This document shows, in pieces, positions 9,084-18,636 of a stretch of 42,474 nt of DNA. This DNA comes from an uncultured Hyphomicrobiales bacterium (GTDB lineage Bacteria > Pseudomonadota > Alphaproteobacteria > Rhizobiales > Beijerinckiaceae): contig CAISEY010000129.1 of the NCBI GenBank assembly GCA_903884435.1, forward strand, positions 1 to 42,474, written 5' to 3'. A program made the translations under genes and the position numbers. Each line of letters starts with the position of its first letter. The stretch's first letter is position 1. The notes below the pieces were generated by a model. It did no database searches. It was not told the origin of the DNA and worked only from the letters and a program-made list of their open reading frames with translations.

Positions 9084-10322
9084 ATGCCGCACGATGGCGA
9101 GGAACACTGGCACGAACCGAAAGACTGGACGCAAAAGGCGGGCAAGGGCGCGTTTCCGCGCCCGATCATGCCCTATGACCGGTTCATGAACGAACAGGGC
9201 ATTCCGATCGTGCGCGACTATGGCGTGCGCCGGGTGCAGGATCTGCCGCTGAAGCCCTGGAAGCGGATGGGCGGACAGGGGACGTTCATCCAGCTTTACG
9301 GCACGGAAGGCCTGTGGGGCTGCTACGTCGTGGAAGTCCCGGGAAGCGGCGCGCTCAACGCCGAAAAGCACATGTACGAAGAGCAGTTTCTCGTCGTCGA
9401 TGGCCGCGGATCGACCGAGGTCTGGCAGGATGGCGACACGAAGAAACACGTCTTCGAATGGCAGGCGGGCTCGATGTTCTCGGTGCCGATGAACGCCATG
9501 CATCGCATCGTCAACGCCTCGTCGACGCCCGCGCTGCTGCTGGCGGGCACGTCGGCGCCGAACGTGATGAACCTGATGGACAACGACGAACTCATGTTCA
9601 ACTGTCCGTTCGTGTTCAGGGACCGTTTCGACGGACGCGAGGATTATTTCAAGGCCGCGGACGGCGTCACGCGCGATCCGGTGCGCGGTCTCGCCATGCG
9701 CCGCAGCAACATCATTCCGGACGTGGTGAATTGCGACCTGCCGCTGGACAACCGGCGTTCGCCGGGCTCCCGCCGCCTGCAATTGCAGATGACCGGAAAC
9801 CGCTTTCACGTCTGGCTCGCGCAGCACCAGACGGGCCGCTATTCCAAGGCGCACGCGCACGGATCGGCCGCGGTTCTGCTTTGTCTGAAGGGCTCGGGCT
9901 ACAGCTATTGCTGGCCGAAGGACATCGGCACGCGTCCCTTCGAGGAAGGCAAGCGCGACAAGGTCGTGCGAGTCGATTACGAGCCCGTTGGCATGGTGAG
10001 CGCCGCGCCGGGCGGCGGCGACTGGTTCCACCAGCATTTCGGCATCGCGAAGGGCCCGTTGCGTCTCTCCGCCTGGTTCGGGCCGAACAACGCGCGCGGA
10101 CACGGCGCCGGCATTCCCGGCGCGTCGGTCAAGGACGCGGGCGCCATCGACATCCGCGACGGCGGCTCGGCGAGTCCCTATGACGAGGAAGATCCCTATC
10201 TGCGCAAGGAATACGAGGCGACGCTCGCGACCGTGGGCGCGACCTCGAGCATGGAAGACTGGCTCTACACGAAGCCGAAGGAGGGCGAAGTGCGCCCGAT
10301 GGCGGATTTCGTGGGGATGTAA
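9084..10322 (+). CDS. Bicupin (cupin domain-containing) protein
   Basis: Two cupin regions: EKHMYEEQFLVVDGRGSTEVW...PMNAMHRIVN and SKAHAHGSAAVLLCLKGSGYSYCW...DWFHQHFG; RBS aggagg upstream. Confidence 0.82.
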   Translation: MPHDGEEHWHEPKDWTQKAGKGAFPRPIMPYDRFMNEQGIPIVRDYGVRRVQDLPLKPWKRMGGQGTFIQLYGTEGLWGCYVVEVPGSGALNAEKHMYEEQFLVVDGRGSTEVWQDGDTKKHVFEWQAGSMFSVPMNAMHRIVNASSTPALLLAGTSAPNVMNLMDNDELMFNCPFVFRDRFDGREDYFKAADGVTRDPVRGLAMRRSNIIPDVVNCDLPLDNRRSPGSRRLQLQMTGNRFHVWLAQHQTGRYSKAHAHGSAAVLLCLKGSGYSYCWPKDIGTRPFEEGKRDKVVRVDYEPVGMVSAAPGGGDWFHQHFGIAKGPLRLSAWFGPNNARGHGAGIPGASVKDAGAIDIRDGGSASPYDEEDPYLRKEYEATLATVGATSSMEDWLYTKPKEGEVRPMADFVGM

Positions 10323-10330
10323 TCGGGACT

Positions 10331-10364
10331 TTCCGCGCCCGCCTCCGCGGGCGCGGAACGTTTT
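10331..10364 (+). terminator. Intrinsic terminator downstream of bicupin gene
   Basis: TTCCGCGCCCGC-CTCC-GCGGGCGCGGAA-CGTTTT: perfect 12-bp stem, 4-nt loop, short T tract, between convergent genes. Confidence 0.85.
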
Positions 10365-10366
10365 CA

Positions 10367-11380
10367 TTACTTCGTCAGGGACAGCACGCGTTCGACGGTG
10401 GCCTTCGGCGTCGCCATGAGTCGCCGGGCGATCTCCTGCAAGTCCTCGCCCTTGCGAAGGGTCAGCCTGAAATTCAGCTTCGCCGCGTCGGCCCTGAATT
10501 CCGGGTCGGCCAACATGGCGTCGAACGAGCGGCGCAGCGCCTCGACGCGCTCGGGCGGCACGCCGGGCGGGGCGACGATGGGCCGTCCGAATTCGAGACT
10601 GGTCATGTAGAGGTCGATGATCTCGCGCTGTTCCCCGTTCGTCGTGAATTCATAGATCGTGGGCGCTTTCAGGTCCGGTTCGGGATCGTGCAGCATCGAG
10701 AACAGAACCTTGAGGCGCCCCTGTTCGATCCAGCCGGGACGCACGGCGCGAAAGCCCGACAGGGAATTGCACAGGCCCTGGATTTCGCCCTTTTCCATGG
10801 CGAGCATGGCGGCGTCGGCGCCGCTGTAGCCCTCGATCAGCCTGAACTTCATGCCGAGCAATTTCGACAGCAGCATCGGCGTGTTGCTGAAGCCGGAGCC
10901 CGCGCCGGCGCCGCCGACGATGAGTTCGCGGTCGAAGAGATCGCCCGCCGTTTGCACGGGAGCGCCGTCCATCGCCGCGCAGACGCGGTTCGTCTGTTCG
11001 CCGCTGCCGATCCAGTTGAATTTCGACGGATCGAACTTGATGTTGGCCTCGCCGAGCAAGGCGTACCAGGGCAGGGACCGCTCGAACATCAGGATCGTCG
11101 CGCCCTGCCTGTCGGACATGTTGTAAAGATAGTTGGCGGCGATGACCTGTCCCGCGCCGGGCATGAATTCCACGAGGAATGTCGGTCGCCCCGGAATGAA
11201 CCGGCCCCAGTGGCGCGCGAAGAGGCGCGCCCAGAAGTCATAATCCGTTCCCGCGGGATAGCCGGAGATGAAGCGGATTTGCTTGCCCTTGTAAAAATCC
11301 TCGACGGGATCGGCGGCGGCGCGCGCCATGCCGGCGATCGAGGCCAGCAACATTGTCAGGATACCCAGCAACCGGACCAC
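10367..11380 (-). CDS. Tripartite tricarboxylate transporter (TctC/Bug-family) substrate-binding protein
   Basis: Signal peptide then DPVEDFYKGKQIRFISGYPAGTDYDFWARLFARHWGRFIPGRPTFLVEFMPGAGQVIAANYLYN. Confidence 0.88.
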   Translation of the reverse strand: MVRLLGILTMLLASIAGMARAAADPVEDFYKGKQIRFISGYPAGTDYDFWARLFARHWGRFIPGRPTFLVEFMPGAGQVIAANYLYNMSDRQGATILMFERSLPWYALLGEANIKFDPSKFNWIGSGEQTNRVCAAMDGAPVQTAGDLFDRELIVGGAGAGSGFSNTPMLLSKLLGMKFRLIEGYSGADAAMLAMEKGEIQGLCNSLSGFRAVRPGWIEQGRLKVLFSMLHDPEPDLKAPTIYEFTTNGEQREIIDLYMTSLEFGRPIVAPPGVPPERVEALRRSFDAMLADPEFRADAAKLNFRLTLRKGEDLQEIARRLMATPKATVERVLSLTK

Positions 11381-11415
11381 GGACGTCCTCCCTGTTGTCG
11401 CGTCGCGCGTCGTCG

Positions 11416-12432
11416 CTACCGTCTGACCGGCGTGTCGACGCCCGGAGACACAAGCTCCGAACGCGCCTTGCCAAGCGTCAGATCGACCTCGCGTCCGAGG
11501 CCTTTCGCGCGCGCGAGTTCGTAGACGGCCGCGGAGACGGCCACGTCCTCGATGGCGATCCCGTGAGATTCGAAGAGGATCGTGTGCTTGTCGGGATCGG
11601 GTAATGGCGTGGCGCCGGCCACGACATCGCCGAGTTCGCGCACGCGGTCCCAGTTCAAAACGCCATGCGCGGCGGCCCAGAGCAGATCGCCGCTCTCGAT
11701 TTTCGCCTGGCCCTTGTTGTCGACGACGACGAGTCCGGCCGTCCTGATGAGTTCCTCGTCGACCTCGCGCTCGAACCACTGGTTCGCGCCGATTCCGAGA
11801 ACGAGGCCCGGACGCGTCATCCATTTGCCGAACACGACGGGCGCGTGGGAATTGGTGATGGTGAGGACGATGTCGACGTCGCGCGCGGCGTCCTCGGGCG
11901 CGCTCGCGGGCGAGACATCGACGCCGAGGGATTTCGAGGCCTCGACGCAGAAGGCCTCGCGCGATTTCGCGGTGCGGCTCCAGGCCTTCACCTTCCTGAT
12001 CGGACGCACGGCGGCGACCGCGCGCAACTGGGATTCGGCGAGGCGGCCCGTGCCGTAGAGGCCGATGCTGCTCGCGCCGGACCGCGCCAGATATTTCGCG
12101 GCCACCGCGGTCGTCGCGCTGGTGCGGAAACGGCCGAGCGAATAGGCGTGGAGGATGGCGAGGAGCTCGCCGGTCTCGAGGCTGAACAGATAATTCCAGC
12201 TATGGGAGGGGCCGGAGCCAAAGTTGGCCCAGAGCTTGAAACCCATCACCTTTTTGTCGTGGATGGCCGCCGCGCCCATGCGCATGAAGCCTTCTTCCAG
12301 GGGCATGACGAAGCGCGGCGGATTGTTTGTCGCGCCTTGTCCCGCCATGCGAAACGTGTCCTCGATGACGGGGATCGCCTGTTCGACGGAATAAAGCTGT
12401 TCGATGATGTCCTGGCTGATCAGCAGAGTCAT
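11416..12432 (-). CDS. Ornithine cyclodeaminase family protein (second copy)
   Basis: MTLLISQDIIEQLYSVEQAIPVIEDTFRMAGQG...IGLYGTGRLAESQLRAV...HTILFESHGIAIEDVAVS. Confidence 0.88.
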   Translation of the reverse strand: MTLLISQDIIEQLYSVEQAIPVIEDTFRMAGQGATNNPPRFVMPLEEGFMRMGAAAIHDKKVMGFKLWANFGSGPSHSWNYLFSLETGELLAILHAYSLGRFRTSATTAVAAKYLARSGASSIGLYGTGRLAESQLRAVAAVRPIRKVKAWSRTAKSREAFCVEASKSLGVDVSPASAPEDAARDVDIVLTITNSHAPVVFGKWMTRPGLVLGIGANQWFEREVDEELIRTAGLVVVDNKGQAKIESGDLLWAAAHGVLNWDRVRELGDVVAGATPLPDPDKHTILFESHGIAIEDVAVSAAVYELARAKGLGREVDLTLGKARSELVSPGVDTPVRR

Positions 12433-12461
12433 TTTTTCGATCCTGTCGGACGGCGGCGCGA

Positions 12462-13496
12462 TTATTTCGGCGAGACGGCGGCTTTCGCCGCTTTCAGAAC
12501 GTCGGGCGGGCTGGCGTAGACGGTTTTCAGGAGATTCTGGATGGTCTCGCCGGGCGCGGGCTCGATTTCGAGTTTCATCTTGCCGGCTTCCCGCATCAGG
12601 TCGGGATCGTTCCATGTCTCCATGAAAGCCCGGCGCAGGGCCGCGACACGATCGGCGGGAACGTCCGACGCGACGAAATAGGGACGCGCGAAAAGCTGCT
12701 GCGAATACACGATGGCGAGCACGCGGCGGCTCAACGCGTCGCGCGTGTAGGAAACCGTCAGCGGCAGTCCCATGGCGTTGAGTTCGGGATGGCCCCGTTC
12801 GCTCAGTTGCGCGACGGGCACGAGCTCCCTGCTGGCGAGAAGCGCGCCGTATTGCGATTTCATGGCGCGCCAGCCGAGTCCGCACTGGCCGTCGATCTCG
12901 CGCTTGAGAATGGCCGTCGTGATGTTCGCGGCGCCGGGATAGCCCAGCACGACCTTGAACTTCGTGCCGACGAGATTGTTTAGGATGGTTGGATGATAGC
13001 CGCTCGCGGTATTGGCCGCGGCGCCGCCCATCACGACTTCCGTCCTGAACATTTCCTCGAATTTCGTCGTTGGCGCCCCGGCGCGCACGAGGCAGACGGA
13101 GACCTCGTTCACGGCGCTGCCGAGGTAATGCAGCTTCGCGGGATCGTAGCCGGGGGCGGTCTCGCCAAGCACGGGATCGAGCGGCTGGCTGGCGAAGGTC
13201 GCGGCGACGATCGTGCCATCCTTCGGCCCGACCCGCGCGGCCCAGGTCGCGGCCGTCTCGCTGCCGGCGCCGGGCATGTTGTTGACGATGACGGTCGGCT
13301 CGCCGGGGACGTGCTTGCCGAGAAACCGCGCGAACAGGCGTGCGTAGGTGTCATAGGGGCCGCCGGCTTCGGTGCCGACGAGAACCGTCATGGTCTTGCC
13401 GCGGTAAAATTGCGCGACGGCGTCCTGCGCCGCCGCCCGCGGGGCGGACGAGCAGGCCAATAGCGCCATCGCGGAGGCGAGAGCCTTCCCCGGCAT
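12462..13496 (-). CDS. TctC/Bug-family substrate-binding protein (second copy)
   Basis: QFYRGKTMTVLVGTEAGGPYDTYARLFARFLGKHVPGEPTVIVNNMPGAGSETAATW. Confidence 0.88.
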   Translation of the reverse strand: MPGKALASAMALLACSSAPRAAAQDAVAQFYRGKTMTVLVGTEAGGPYDTYARLFARFLGKHVPGEPTVIVNNMPGAGSETAATWAARVGPKDGTIVAATFASQPLDPVLGETAPGYDPAKLHYLGSAVNEVSVCLVRAGAPTTKFEEMFRTEVVMGGAAANTASGYHPTILNNLVGTKFKVVLGYPGAANITTAILKREIDGQCGLGWRAMKSQYGALLASRELVPVAQLSERGHPELNAMGLPLTVSYTRDALSRRVLAIVYSQQLFARPYFVASDVPADRVAALRRAFMETWNDPDLMREAGKMKLEIEPAPGETIQNLLKTVYASPPDVLKAAKAAVSPK

Positions 13497-13580
13497 GTCG
13501 TTTCCTTCCCGATCCGGCGGGATCGAACGTCCCGTCCGGCGCCCGGTGTCGCGACTCCCCCGGAGTCACGCCCGAACTTG

Positions 13581-13592
13581 CTTGTCGACAAG
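13581..13592. promoter_or_regulatory. Candidate GntR/FCD-type operator palindrome upstream of TctC gene
   Basis: CTTGTCGACAAG, perfect 12-bp palindrome of the TTGT-N2-ACAA class, about 85 bp upstream of the 13496 start. Confidence 0.3.
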
Positions 13593-13647
13593 AACAAACA
13601 GCATGCGGATCGCGTCCGTCAAGCGGCCACGGCGCGGTTTCGCGCCC

Positions 13648-14856
13648 TCACGCGCGCGGCGTGTGACTATACAGCCAGTCCAGCCGGTTCATCATGCGGT
13701 TGGCGCCGAGCCTTTGCATCACCTGATCGCGCGCGAAGGCCATGGGGCCGCGCATGTGATAGATCGCGCCCTGTTTGCGCGAGGCGACGACGACCGCGCC
13801 GGCCCGGCGCGCGCGCGCCGTTTCATAGGCCGAGAGCGCCGCGTTGACGTCGCCGGAGCCTTTGGCGAAGGCCTCGCCGAGGGCGGCGGCGTCCTCGACG
13901 GCCTGCGCCGCGCCCTGCGCGAAAAATGGCAACATGGGATGGGCGGCGTCGCCGAGCACCGCGACGCGGTCGACGCGCCAGCGCCGGGAGGGATTGCGGT
14001 CGAACAGCGGCCAGCGCCGCCATTCGCGCGCCGAGGCGACGATGGCGCGAGCCTCGTCCGCCCAGGACGAGAAGCAGGGCGAAATCTCCGCCGGGCCGGA
14101 CGGGATGTTCCAGAGATCGTCGGCGTCCTCGGCCCGCCAGGGATCCTCGGAGATGGCGACGATGTTGAGGAACTCGCCATGGCGGACGGGATAGTGGACG
14201 AGATGGGCTCTCGGACCCAGCCAGAGTCCCGTTTCCAGCAGCATGGCGGCCGGCGGAGCCGCGGCAGCGGGCACGAGGGCCCGCCAGGCGGTGCGCCCGG
14301 ACCAGACCGGGGAGTCGGCGAGGCCGAGGCCCAGCCTCTCGCGGACAACGGATCTCAGTCCGTCCGCTCCAACGAGAAAATCCCCGTCGAAACGGATCAT
14401 CGTCTCCCCTTCGAGCGCGCCGATCTCGACGCGGCTTCCGGTCACGGCGAAACCGGTGACGCGGACGCCGGCGCGGATGGAAATCGCGCTTTCGCCGGCG
14501 CAGGCTTCCATCAGCGCGCGTTGCAGATCGGCGCGGTGGATCACCGTGTAGGGCGCGCCCCAGCGGAACTCCGCGATGGGGCCAAGCGGCAGGCGCGCCA
14601 GCTCCCTGCCGTCGCGGGCGCGGCGGATGCGCAGGGCCTCGGGCGTCGAGGCGAATTTCATCACGCGGTCGAGCAGGCCGAGATCGCGCAGCCGGCCGGT
14701 GGCGTTGGGCGCGAGTTGCAGCCCGGCCCCGGCCTCCTCGATCACCGGCGCCCGTTCGAGCACGGTGACGCGCAGACCGGCGCGCGCGAGCGCGAAGGCA
14801 GCCGAGAGGCCGCCGACGCCGGCGCCGGCGATCACCGCGTGGAGTTGCTGGGTCAA
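13648..14856 (-). CDS. FAD-dependent aromatic monooxygenase (salicylate/3-hydroxybenzoate hydroxylase-like)
   Basis: HAVIAGAGVGGLSAAFALARAGLRVTVLERA; GADGLRSVVR; LGDAAHPMLPFFAQGAAQAVEDAAALGEA. TTG start at about 14856 assumed, which avoids overlap with 14885-15133. Confidence 0.88.
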   Translation of the reverse strand: MTQQLHAVIAGAGVGGLSAAFALARAGLRVTVLERAPVIEEAGAGLQLAPNATGRLRDLGLLDRVMKFASTPEALRIRRARDGRELARLPLGPIAEFRWGAPYTVIHRADLQRALMEACAGESAISIRAGVRVTGFAVTGSRVEIGALEGETMIRFDGDFLVGADGLRSVVRERLGLGLADSPVWSGRTAWRALVPAAAAPPAAMLLETGLWLGPRAHLVHYPVRHGEFLNIVAISEDPWRAEDADDLWNIPSGPAEISPCFSSWADEARAIVASAREWRRWPLFDRNPSRRWRVDRVAVLGDAAHPMLPFFAQGAAQAVEDAAALGEAFAKGSGDVNAALSAYETARARRAGAVVVASRKQGAIYHMRGPMAFARDQVMQRLGANRMMNRLDWLYSHTPRA

Positions 14857-14884
14857 TCGGCTGGTCCGGTGAGGGCGCGCCGCG

Positions 14885-15133
14885 TCAGGCGGCGGCTTCG
14901 GTCGTCCATTCGCATTCGGCGGGGTCCGAATGGCCATGGAGACTGGCGTCGAACGTGTAGTGCGTCGAGCAATAGGGGCAAATCGCCTCGTTGTCGCCGC
15001 CCATGTCGATGTAGATGTGGGGATGGTCGAGCGGCGGCAGTGCCCCGATGCACATGAATTCCTTCGCGCCGACGCGCACGGCGCGCAGGCCGGGCTGGTT
15101 GTGGAAGTGCGGCGTCGAATGATCGGATGCCAT
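14885..15133 (-). CDS. Zinc-finger (CHCC-type, NDUFS6-like) domain protein
   Basis: EFMCIGALPPLDHPHIYIDMGGDNEAICPYCSTHYTF; Cys/His/Cys/Cys pattern. Confidence 0.88.
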   Translation of the reverse strand: MASDHSTPHFHNQPGLRAVRVGAKEFMCIGALPPLDHPHIYIDMGGDNEAICPYCSTHYTFDASLHGHSDPAECEWTTEAAA

Positions 15134-15221
15134 GGGGGCCTCTGACGGACAGGGTCTATTCGCGGCGCAACATAGAGAAGCCAGGGCGGCTTGGGTAGGG
15201 GAAAGAAACGCCGCGCGGGTT

Positions 15222-15908
15222 TCAGTCCGGCGTCAGGCCCCTTGACCGGTAGACGGCCTTCGCTTCCGGCGATGTCAGGAATGTCAGCAGCGCTCGCGCC
15301 GCGTCCGCCTGTTTCGCGCCGGTCGAGACGACGCCGGCGAAGCCGACGTAGCTTTTTGGGTTGCCCGTCTCGAGCGGCACGGATTGCACCGCTTTTTCAG
15401 CGACGATTTCGCTGACGAGGCCGACGCCCGCTTCCGTCTCGCCAGCGGCGACGGGTTTGGCGAATTCGCCGGGCGGCGAGAATTTCGTTTTGGGGCGCGT
15501 CTGGTCGGCGACGCCGAGGCGCACGACCAGATTGTCGAAATAGACCGAGCCGAACCCGCCGGCGGCGGGGTTGCCGCTGGAAATGGTCTTCAGCGATAGC
15601 AGCCAGGCCTTCAATTTGTCGTCGGTGGAGAGGTCGGGGCGGGGCGCGTCGGGCCGGATGGCGAAGCCCATGCCGGCGCGGGCGATGGACGCGCGCGTCT
15701 CCGCGACCCCCTTGCCCGCCCTGACGATGTCGTCGATCTGCGGCGGATTGAGGATCGCGAGATCGAAGGCTTCGCCCGCGTCGATCTTGCCTTTCATCTG
15801 CACGGCGGTGCCGAAGAGAATTTCGACCTCGTGGCCGCTGGCCTTTTCGAATTGCGGAATGAGTTCCTCGATGGCCGGACGAACGCCGACGGAAGAGACG
15901 AGTTTCAT
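15222..15908 (-). CDS. ModA-like molybdate/extracellular substrate-binding protein
   Basis: MKLVSSVGVRPAIEELIPQFEKASGHEVEILFGTAVQMKGKIDAGEAFDLAILNPPQIDDI; C-terminal AARALLTFLTSPEAKAVYRSRGLTPD. Confidence 0.8.
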   Translation of the reverse strand: MKLVSSVGVRPAIEELIPQFEKASGHEVEILFGTAVQMKGKIDAGEAFDLAILNPPQIDDIVRAGKGVAETRASIARAGMGFAIRPDAPRPDLSTDDKLKAWLLSLKTISSGNPAAGGFGSVYFDNLVVRLGVADQTRPKTKFSPPGEFAKPVAAGETEAGVGLVSEIVAEKAVQSVPLETGNPKSYVGFAGVVSTGAKQADAARALLTFLTSPEAKAVYRSRGLTPD

Positions 15909-16071
15909 GACGGCGGCCCTTGCTGTTGCACCGGTGGACAGGGATGCCGCGGCGAGGATCGCGGTCGCGATCCCTCGCGAGTTTCGACTCCCCGGTTCCT
16001 GTTTTCCGCAGTCTAGACGCCCGGTCCGGCGGAGTCTCGCGCTCCGGACGGAAATCTGGCCACGCCGGGGG

Positions 16072-16500
16072 CTATTTCGGGTTGTTGATGGTGACGATCA
16101 GATAGCGGGTCCTGTCGCCTTCGCCGGTCAGGCGCGCCCAGACGTTGGCGTCGCCGGCGCCGATCATGACGCCCTGCCAGTTTTCGAAGACGTCCACCGG
16201 GTCTTGCGCGAGAATCGCCGCGCGGAGTTTCGGCCCGACGAGCCAGGCGTAGTTCTTCATGAAAAAGACGGGCGAGCGGATCAGTCCGCCAGCTTTCCCG
16301 GCGCCATGGCGCGCGGGATATTTCAAACGGGCCGCGATCCATTTCGCGTCGCTGGCGCGTATGGCTTTTTGCAGATCCATGACGAACGTCTCGCGGGCGT
16401 CCGGCGCGTCGCGCGGGTCCGCCCGCGCCGGGCCGGCGATCGCGAGCGCGGCGCAAAACGCGCCAAACAGCGCGAGCGCGTCGCGCCGCCCGGCCCTCAT
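16072..16500 (-). CDS. Hypothetical secreted protein
   Basis: MRAGRRDALALFGAFCAALAIAGPARADPRDAPDARETFVMDLQKAIRASDAKWIAARLKYPAR...; signal peptide; ATG overlaps the stop of the upstream monooxygenase gene. Confidence 0.7.
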   Translation of the reverse strand: MRAGRRDALALFGAFCAALAIAGPARADPRDAPDARETFVMDLQKAIRASDAKWIAARLKYPARHGAGKAGGLIRSPVFFMKNYAWLVGPKLRAAILAQDPVDVFENWQGVMIGAGDANVWARLTGEGDRTRYLIVTINNPK

Positions 16501-17711
16501 GGCGTCCCGGCTCGCGGGGTCGCCAGGCCCGTGGCGACATCGACCCCGTCGTAGATCCACGCGAGGCATTTGTAGACGTCGTCGCGCGAGCGGCCCTTGC
16601 ATTCGTCGTTGCGCACGTCGCGCGCGACGCCGCCGAGATGGTAAAACTCCCAGAGGGCGCGGGATTCCAGCACGACGCGGGCGGCGCGCAGATAACGGAC
16701 GTTTTCGTAATTCCTGAAAGCCGTTTCGAAATCGCCTTTCGCGGCATCGACGCTGCTCGCCAGCACCACGGCGTCCTCGATCGCCATGCAGGCGCCCTGC
16801 GCGTAGCTCTGCAACGTCGGGTGCGCCGCGTCGCCAAGCATGGTCACGCGTCCCTTGCTCCAGTGGCGAACCGGATCGCGGTCGGCGAGAACCCAGCGGC
16901 GTTCCACGTCCATCATCGCGAGCATTTCGAGCATCGAGGGATGCGCGTTCGCGTAGGTCTCCATGAGAACCTTGCGATAGGTCTCCGCGTCGGCGCGCTG
17001 GTGAATGTCCGGCGTTTTGAACACGGCGACGATGTTGAACAGCGTCTTGTCGCGCAGCGGATATTGCACGATGTGAAAACCCGGGCCGCCCCACAGGATC
17101 ACCTCGTCGCGCCGCACGCTCGCCGGCGCCTTGTCCCAGGGCACGATGGTGCGATGGGCGACATAGCCGATCGGGCGCGGCGGCTCTTCCTTCACGAGCT
17201 TCGCCCGCACCGTGGACCCGAGCCCGTCCGCGCCAATCAGCGCCGCTCCCTCGATGACGCGTCCATCCTTCGAGGTCGCGCGCACGCGATCGCCCAGATC
17301 CTCGAAGGAGGCGAGCTCCGTCGAGGGCATGATCTCCACGTTGTCGAGTCCCTTGCAGGCGTCGAGCAGGCACCCGTGCAGATCGACGCGATGAATCGCG
17401 ACATAGGGGTCGCCAAAGCGCTCGCGGAAGGGCGCGCGGGCGTCGACTTTCATCACCTCCTCGCCGCTCAGCGCGTCGAGCATCATCACGTCGGGCGGAA
17501 AGTGCGAGTGTTTCAGCACGGCTTCCTCGACGCCGAGCTCGCGGAACATGCGAAACACGTTGGGGCCAAGCTGGATGCCATAGCCAATCACGCCGAGTTC
17601 GGCGGTCGCCTCGAGGATGCGGACGCGACGCCCCTTGCGCGCGAGACCGAGCGCGGCCGCGACGCCGCCGAGGCCGGCGCCGACGACGAGAATGGGAAGA
17701 TCGCGTGTCAT
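16497..17711 (-). CDS. FAD-dependent monooxygenase (3-hydroxybenzoate 6-hydroxylase / NahG-like)
   Basis: LPILVVGAGLGGVAAALGLARKGRRVRILE; GADGLGSTVRAKL; MLGDAAHPTLQSYAQGACMAIEDAVVLA. Confidence 0.9.
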   Translation of the reverse strand: MTRDLPILVVGAGLGGVAAALGLARKGRRVRILEATAELGVIGYGIQLGPNVFRMFRELGVEEAVLKHSHFPPDVMMLDALSGEEVMKVDARAPFRERFGDPYVAIHRVDLHGCLLDACKGLDNVEIMPSTELASFEDLGDRVRATSKDGRVIEGAALIGADGLGSTVRAKLVKEEPPRPIGYVAHRTIVPWDKAPASVRRDEVILWGGPGFHIVQYPLRDKTLFNIVAVFKTPDIHQRADAETYRKVLMETYANAHPSMLEMLAMMDVERRWVLADRDPVRHWSKGRVTMLGDAAHPTLQSYAQGACMAIEDAVVLASSVDAAKGDFETAFRNYENVRYLRAARVVLESRALWEFYHLGGVARDVRNDECKGRSRDDVYKCLAWIYDGVDVATGLATPRAGTP

Positions 17712-17727
17712 GCTCGATGTCTCCGGT

Positions 17728-18543
17728 TCAGCGGTCGGCGCCGGCGAGCTGGGTCGCGAAGCGCGCGATGGTGCGCGAGTAAACGTCGGACTTGTTCCAC
17801 TCGCGGATGGCGGCGAAGTTCGGCTGGCCAGGCTCCCAGCCCGCGCCGCGCGACCAGCCGTAGCCCTTCAGGAAATTCGCGGTGGAGGCGAGCGCGTCCG
17901 GCACGGAGCGCACGAGATCGCGGCGGCCGTCGCCATCGAAATCGACGGCGAATTTCAGATAGGACGATGGCATGAACTGCGTCTGGCCGATCTCGCCCGC
18001 CCAGGCGCCGCGCATGGCCGCGGGCGCCATGTCGCCGCGGTCGACGATTTTCAGCGCGTCGAAAAGCTCGGCGCGGAACTTTTCCGCGCGGCGGCAGTCA
18101 TAGGCGAGCGTCGCCAGCGCCTGGATGGTCGGGAAATTGCCGTTGACGGCCCCGTAACTCGTCTCGAGCCCCCAGATGGCGACGAGGATCGGCGCGGAGA
18201 CGCCAAAGCCCGTTTCGATCCGCTGGAAGAGGCCCGCCTGGGCGCGCAGTCTGTTGAGGCCGCCGGGCAGGCGCGGATTGATCATGCGCGGCGCGAATTG
18301 CTCGAAGGTTTGCCGGAAGACGCCCTGGCTGCGATCGGCCTTGAGCACGGCGGCGCTGGGCGCGATTCCGTCGAGCGCCGCGACGCCACGCGGGCCGACG
18401 CCCTGACTCGCCGCCTCGCGTTTCGCGTCGGCGAGCCATCCCGCGAAATCGCCGCTGTTGCATGTCGCGGCGAAGGCGGGGCCAGCGAGCAGACCCGCGG
18501 CCGTCGCGAGGACGGCGGCGAGCGATTTCAGATTGACCAGCAT
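17728..18543 (-). CDS. Lytic murein transglycosylase (MltB family)
   Basis: Signal peptide; IWGLETSYGAVNGNFPTIQALATLAYDCRR; GEIGQTQFMPSSYLKFAVDFDGDGRRDL. Confidence 0.92.
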   Translation of the reverse strand: MLVNLKSLAAVLATAAGLLAGPAFAATCNSGDFAGWLADAKREAASQGVGPRGVAALDGIAPSAAVLKADRSQGVFRQTFEQFAPRMINPRLPGGLNRLRAQAGLFQRIETGFGVSAPILVAIWGLETSYGAVNGNFPTIQALATLAYDCRRAEKFRAELFDALKIVDRGDMAPAAMRGAWAGEIGQTQFMPSSYLKFAVDFDGDGRRDLVRSVPDALASTANFLKGYGWSRGAGWEPGQPNFAAIREWNKSDVYSRTIARFATQLAGADR

Positions 18544-18636
18544 GGCGCGGCTCCAGTGTCGCGAACGCGAGAGGAATGGTATTCCGCCGGGCATGAGTCG
18601 CGCAACACGCGCGGCGCGCGCACATGGACGCGGGGC

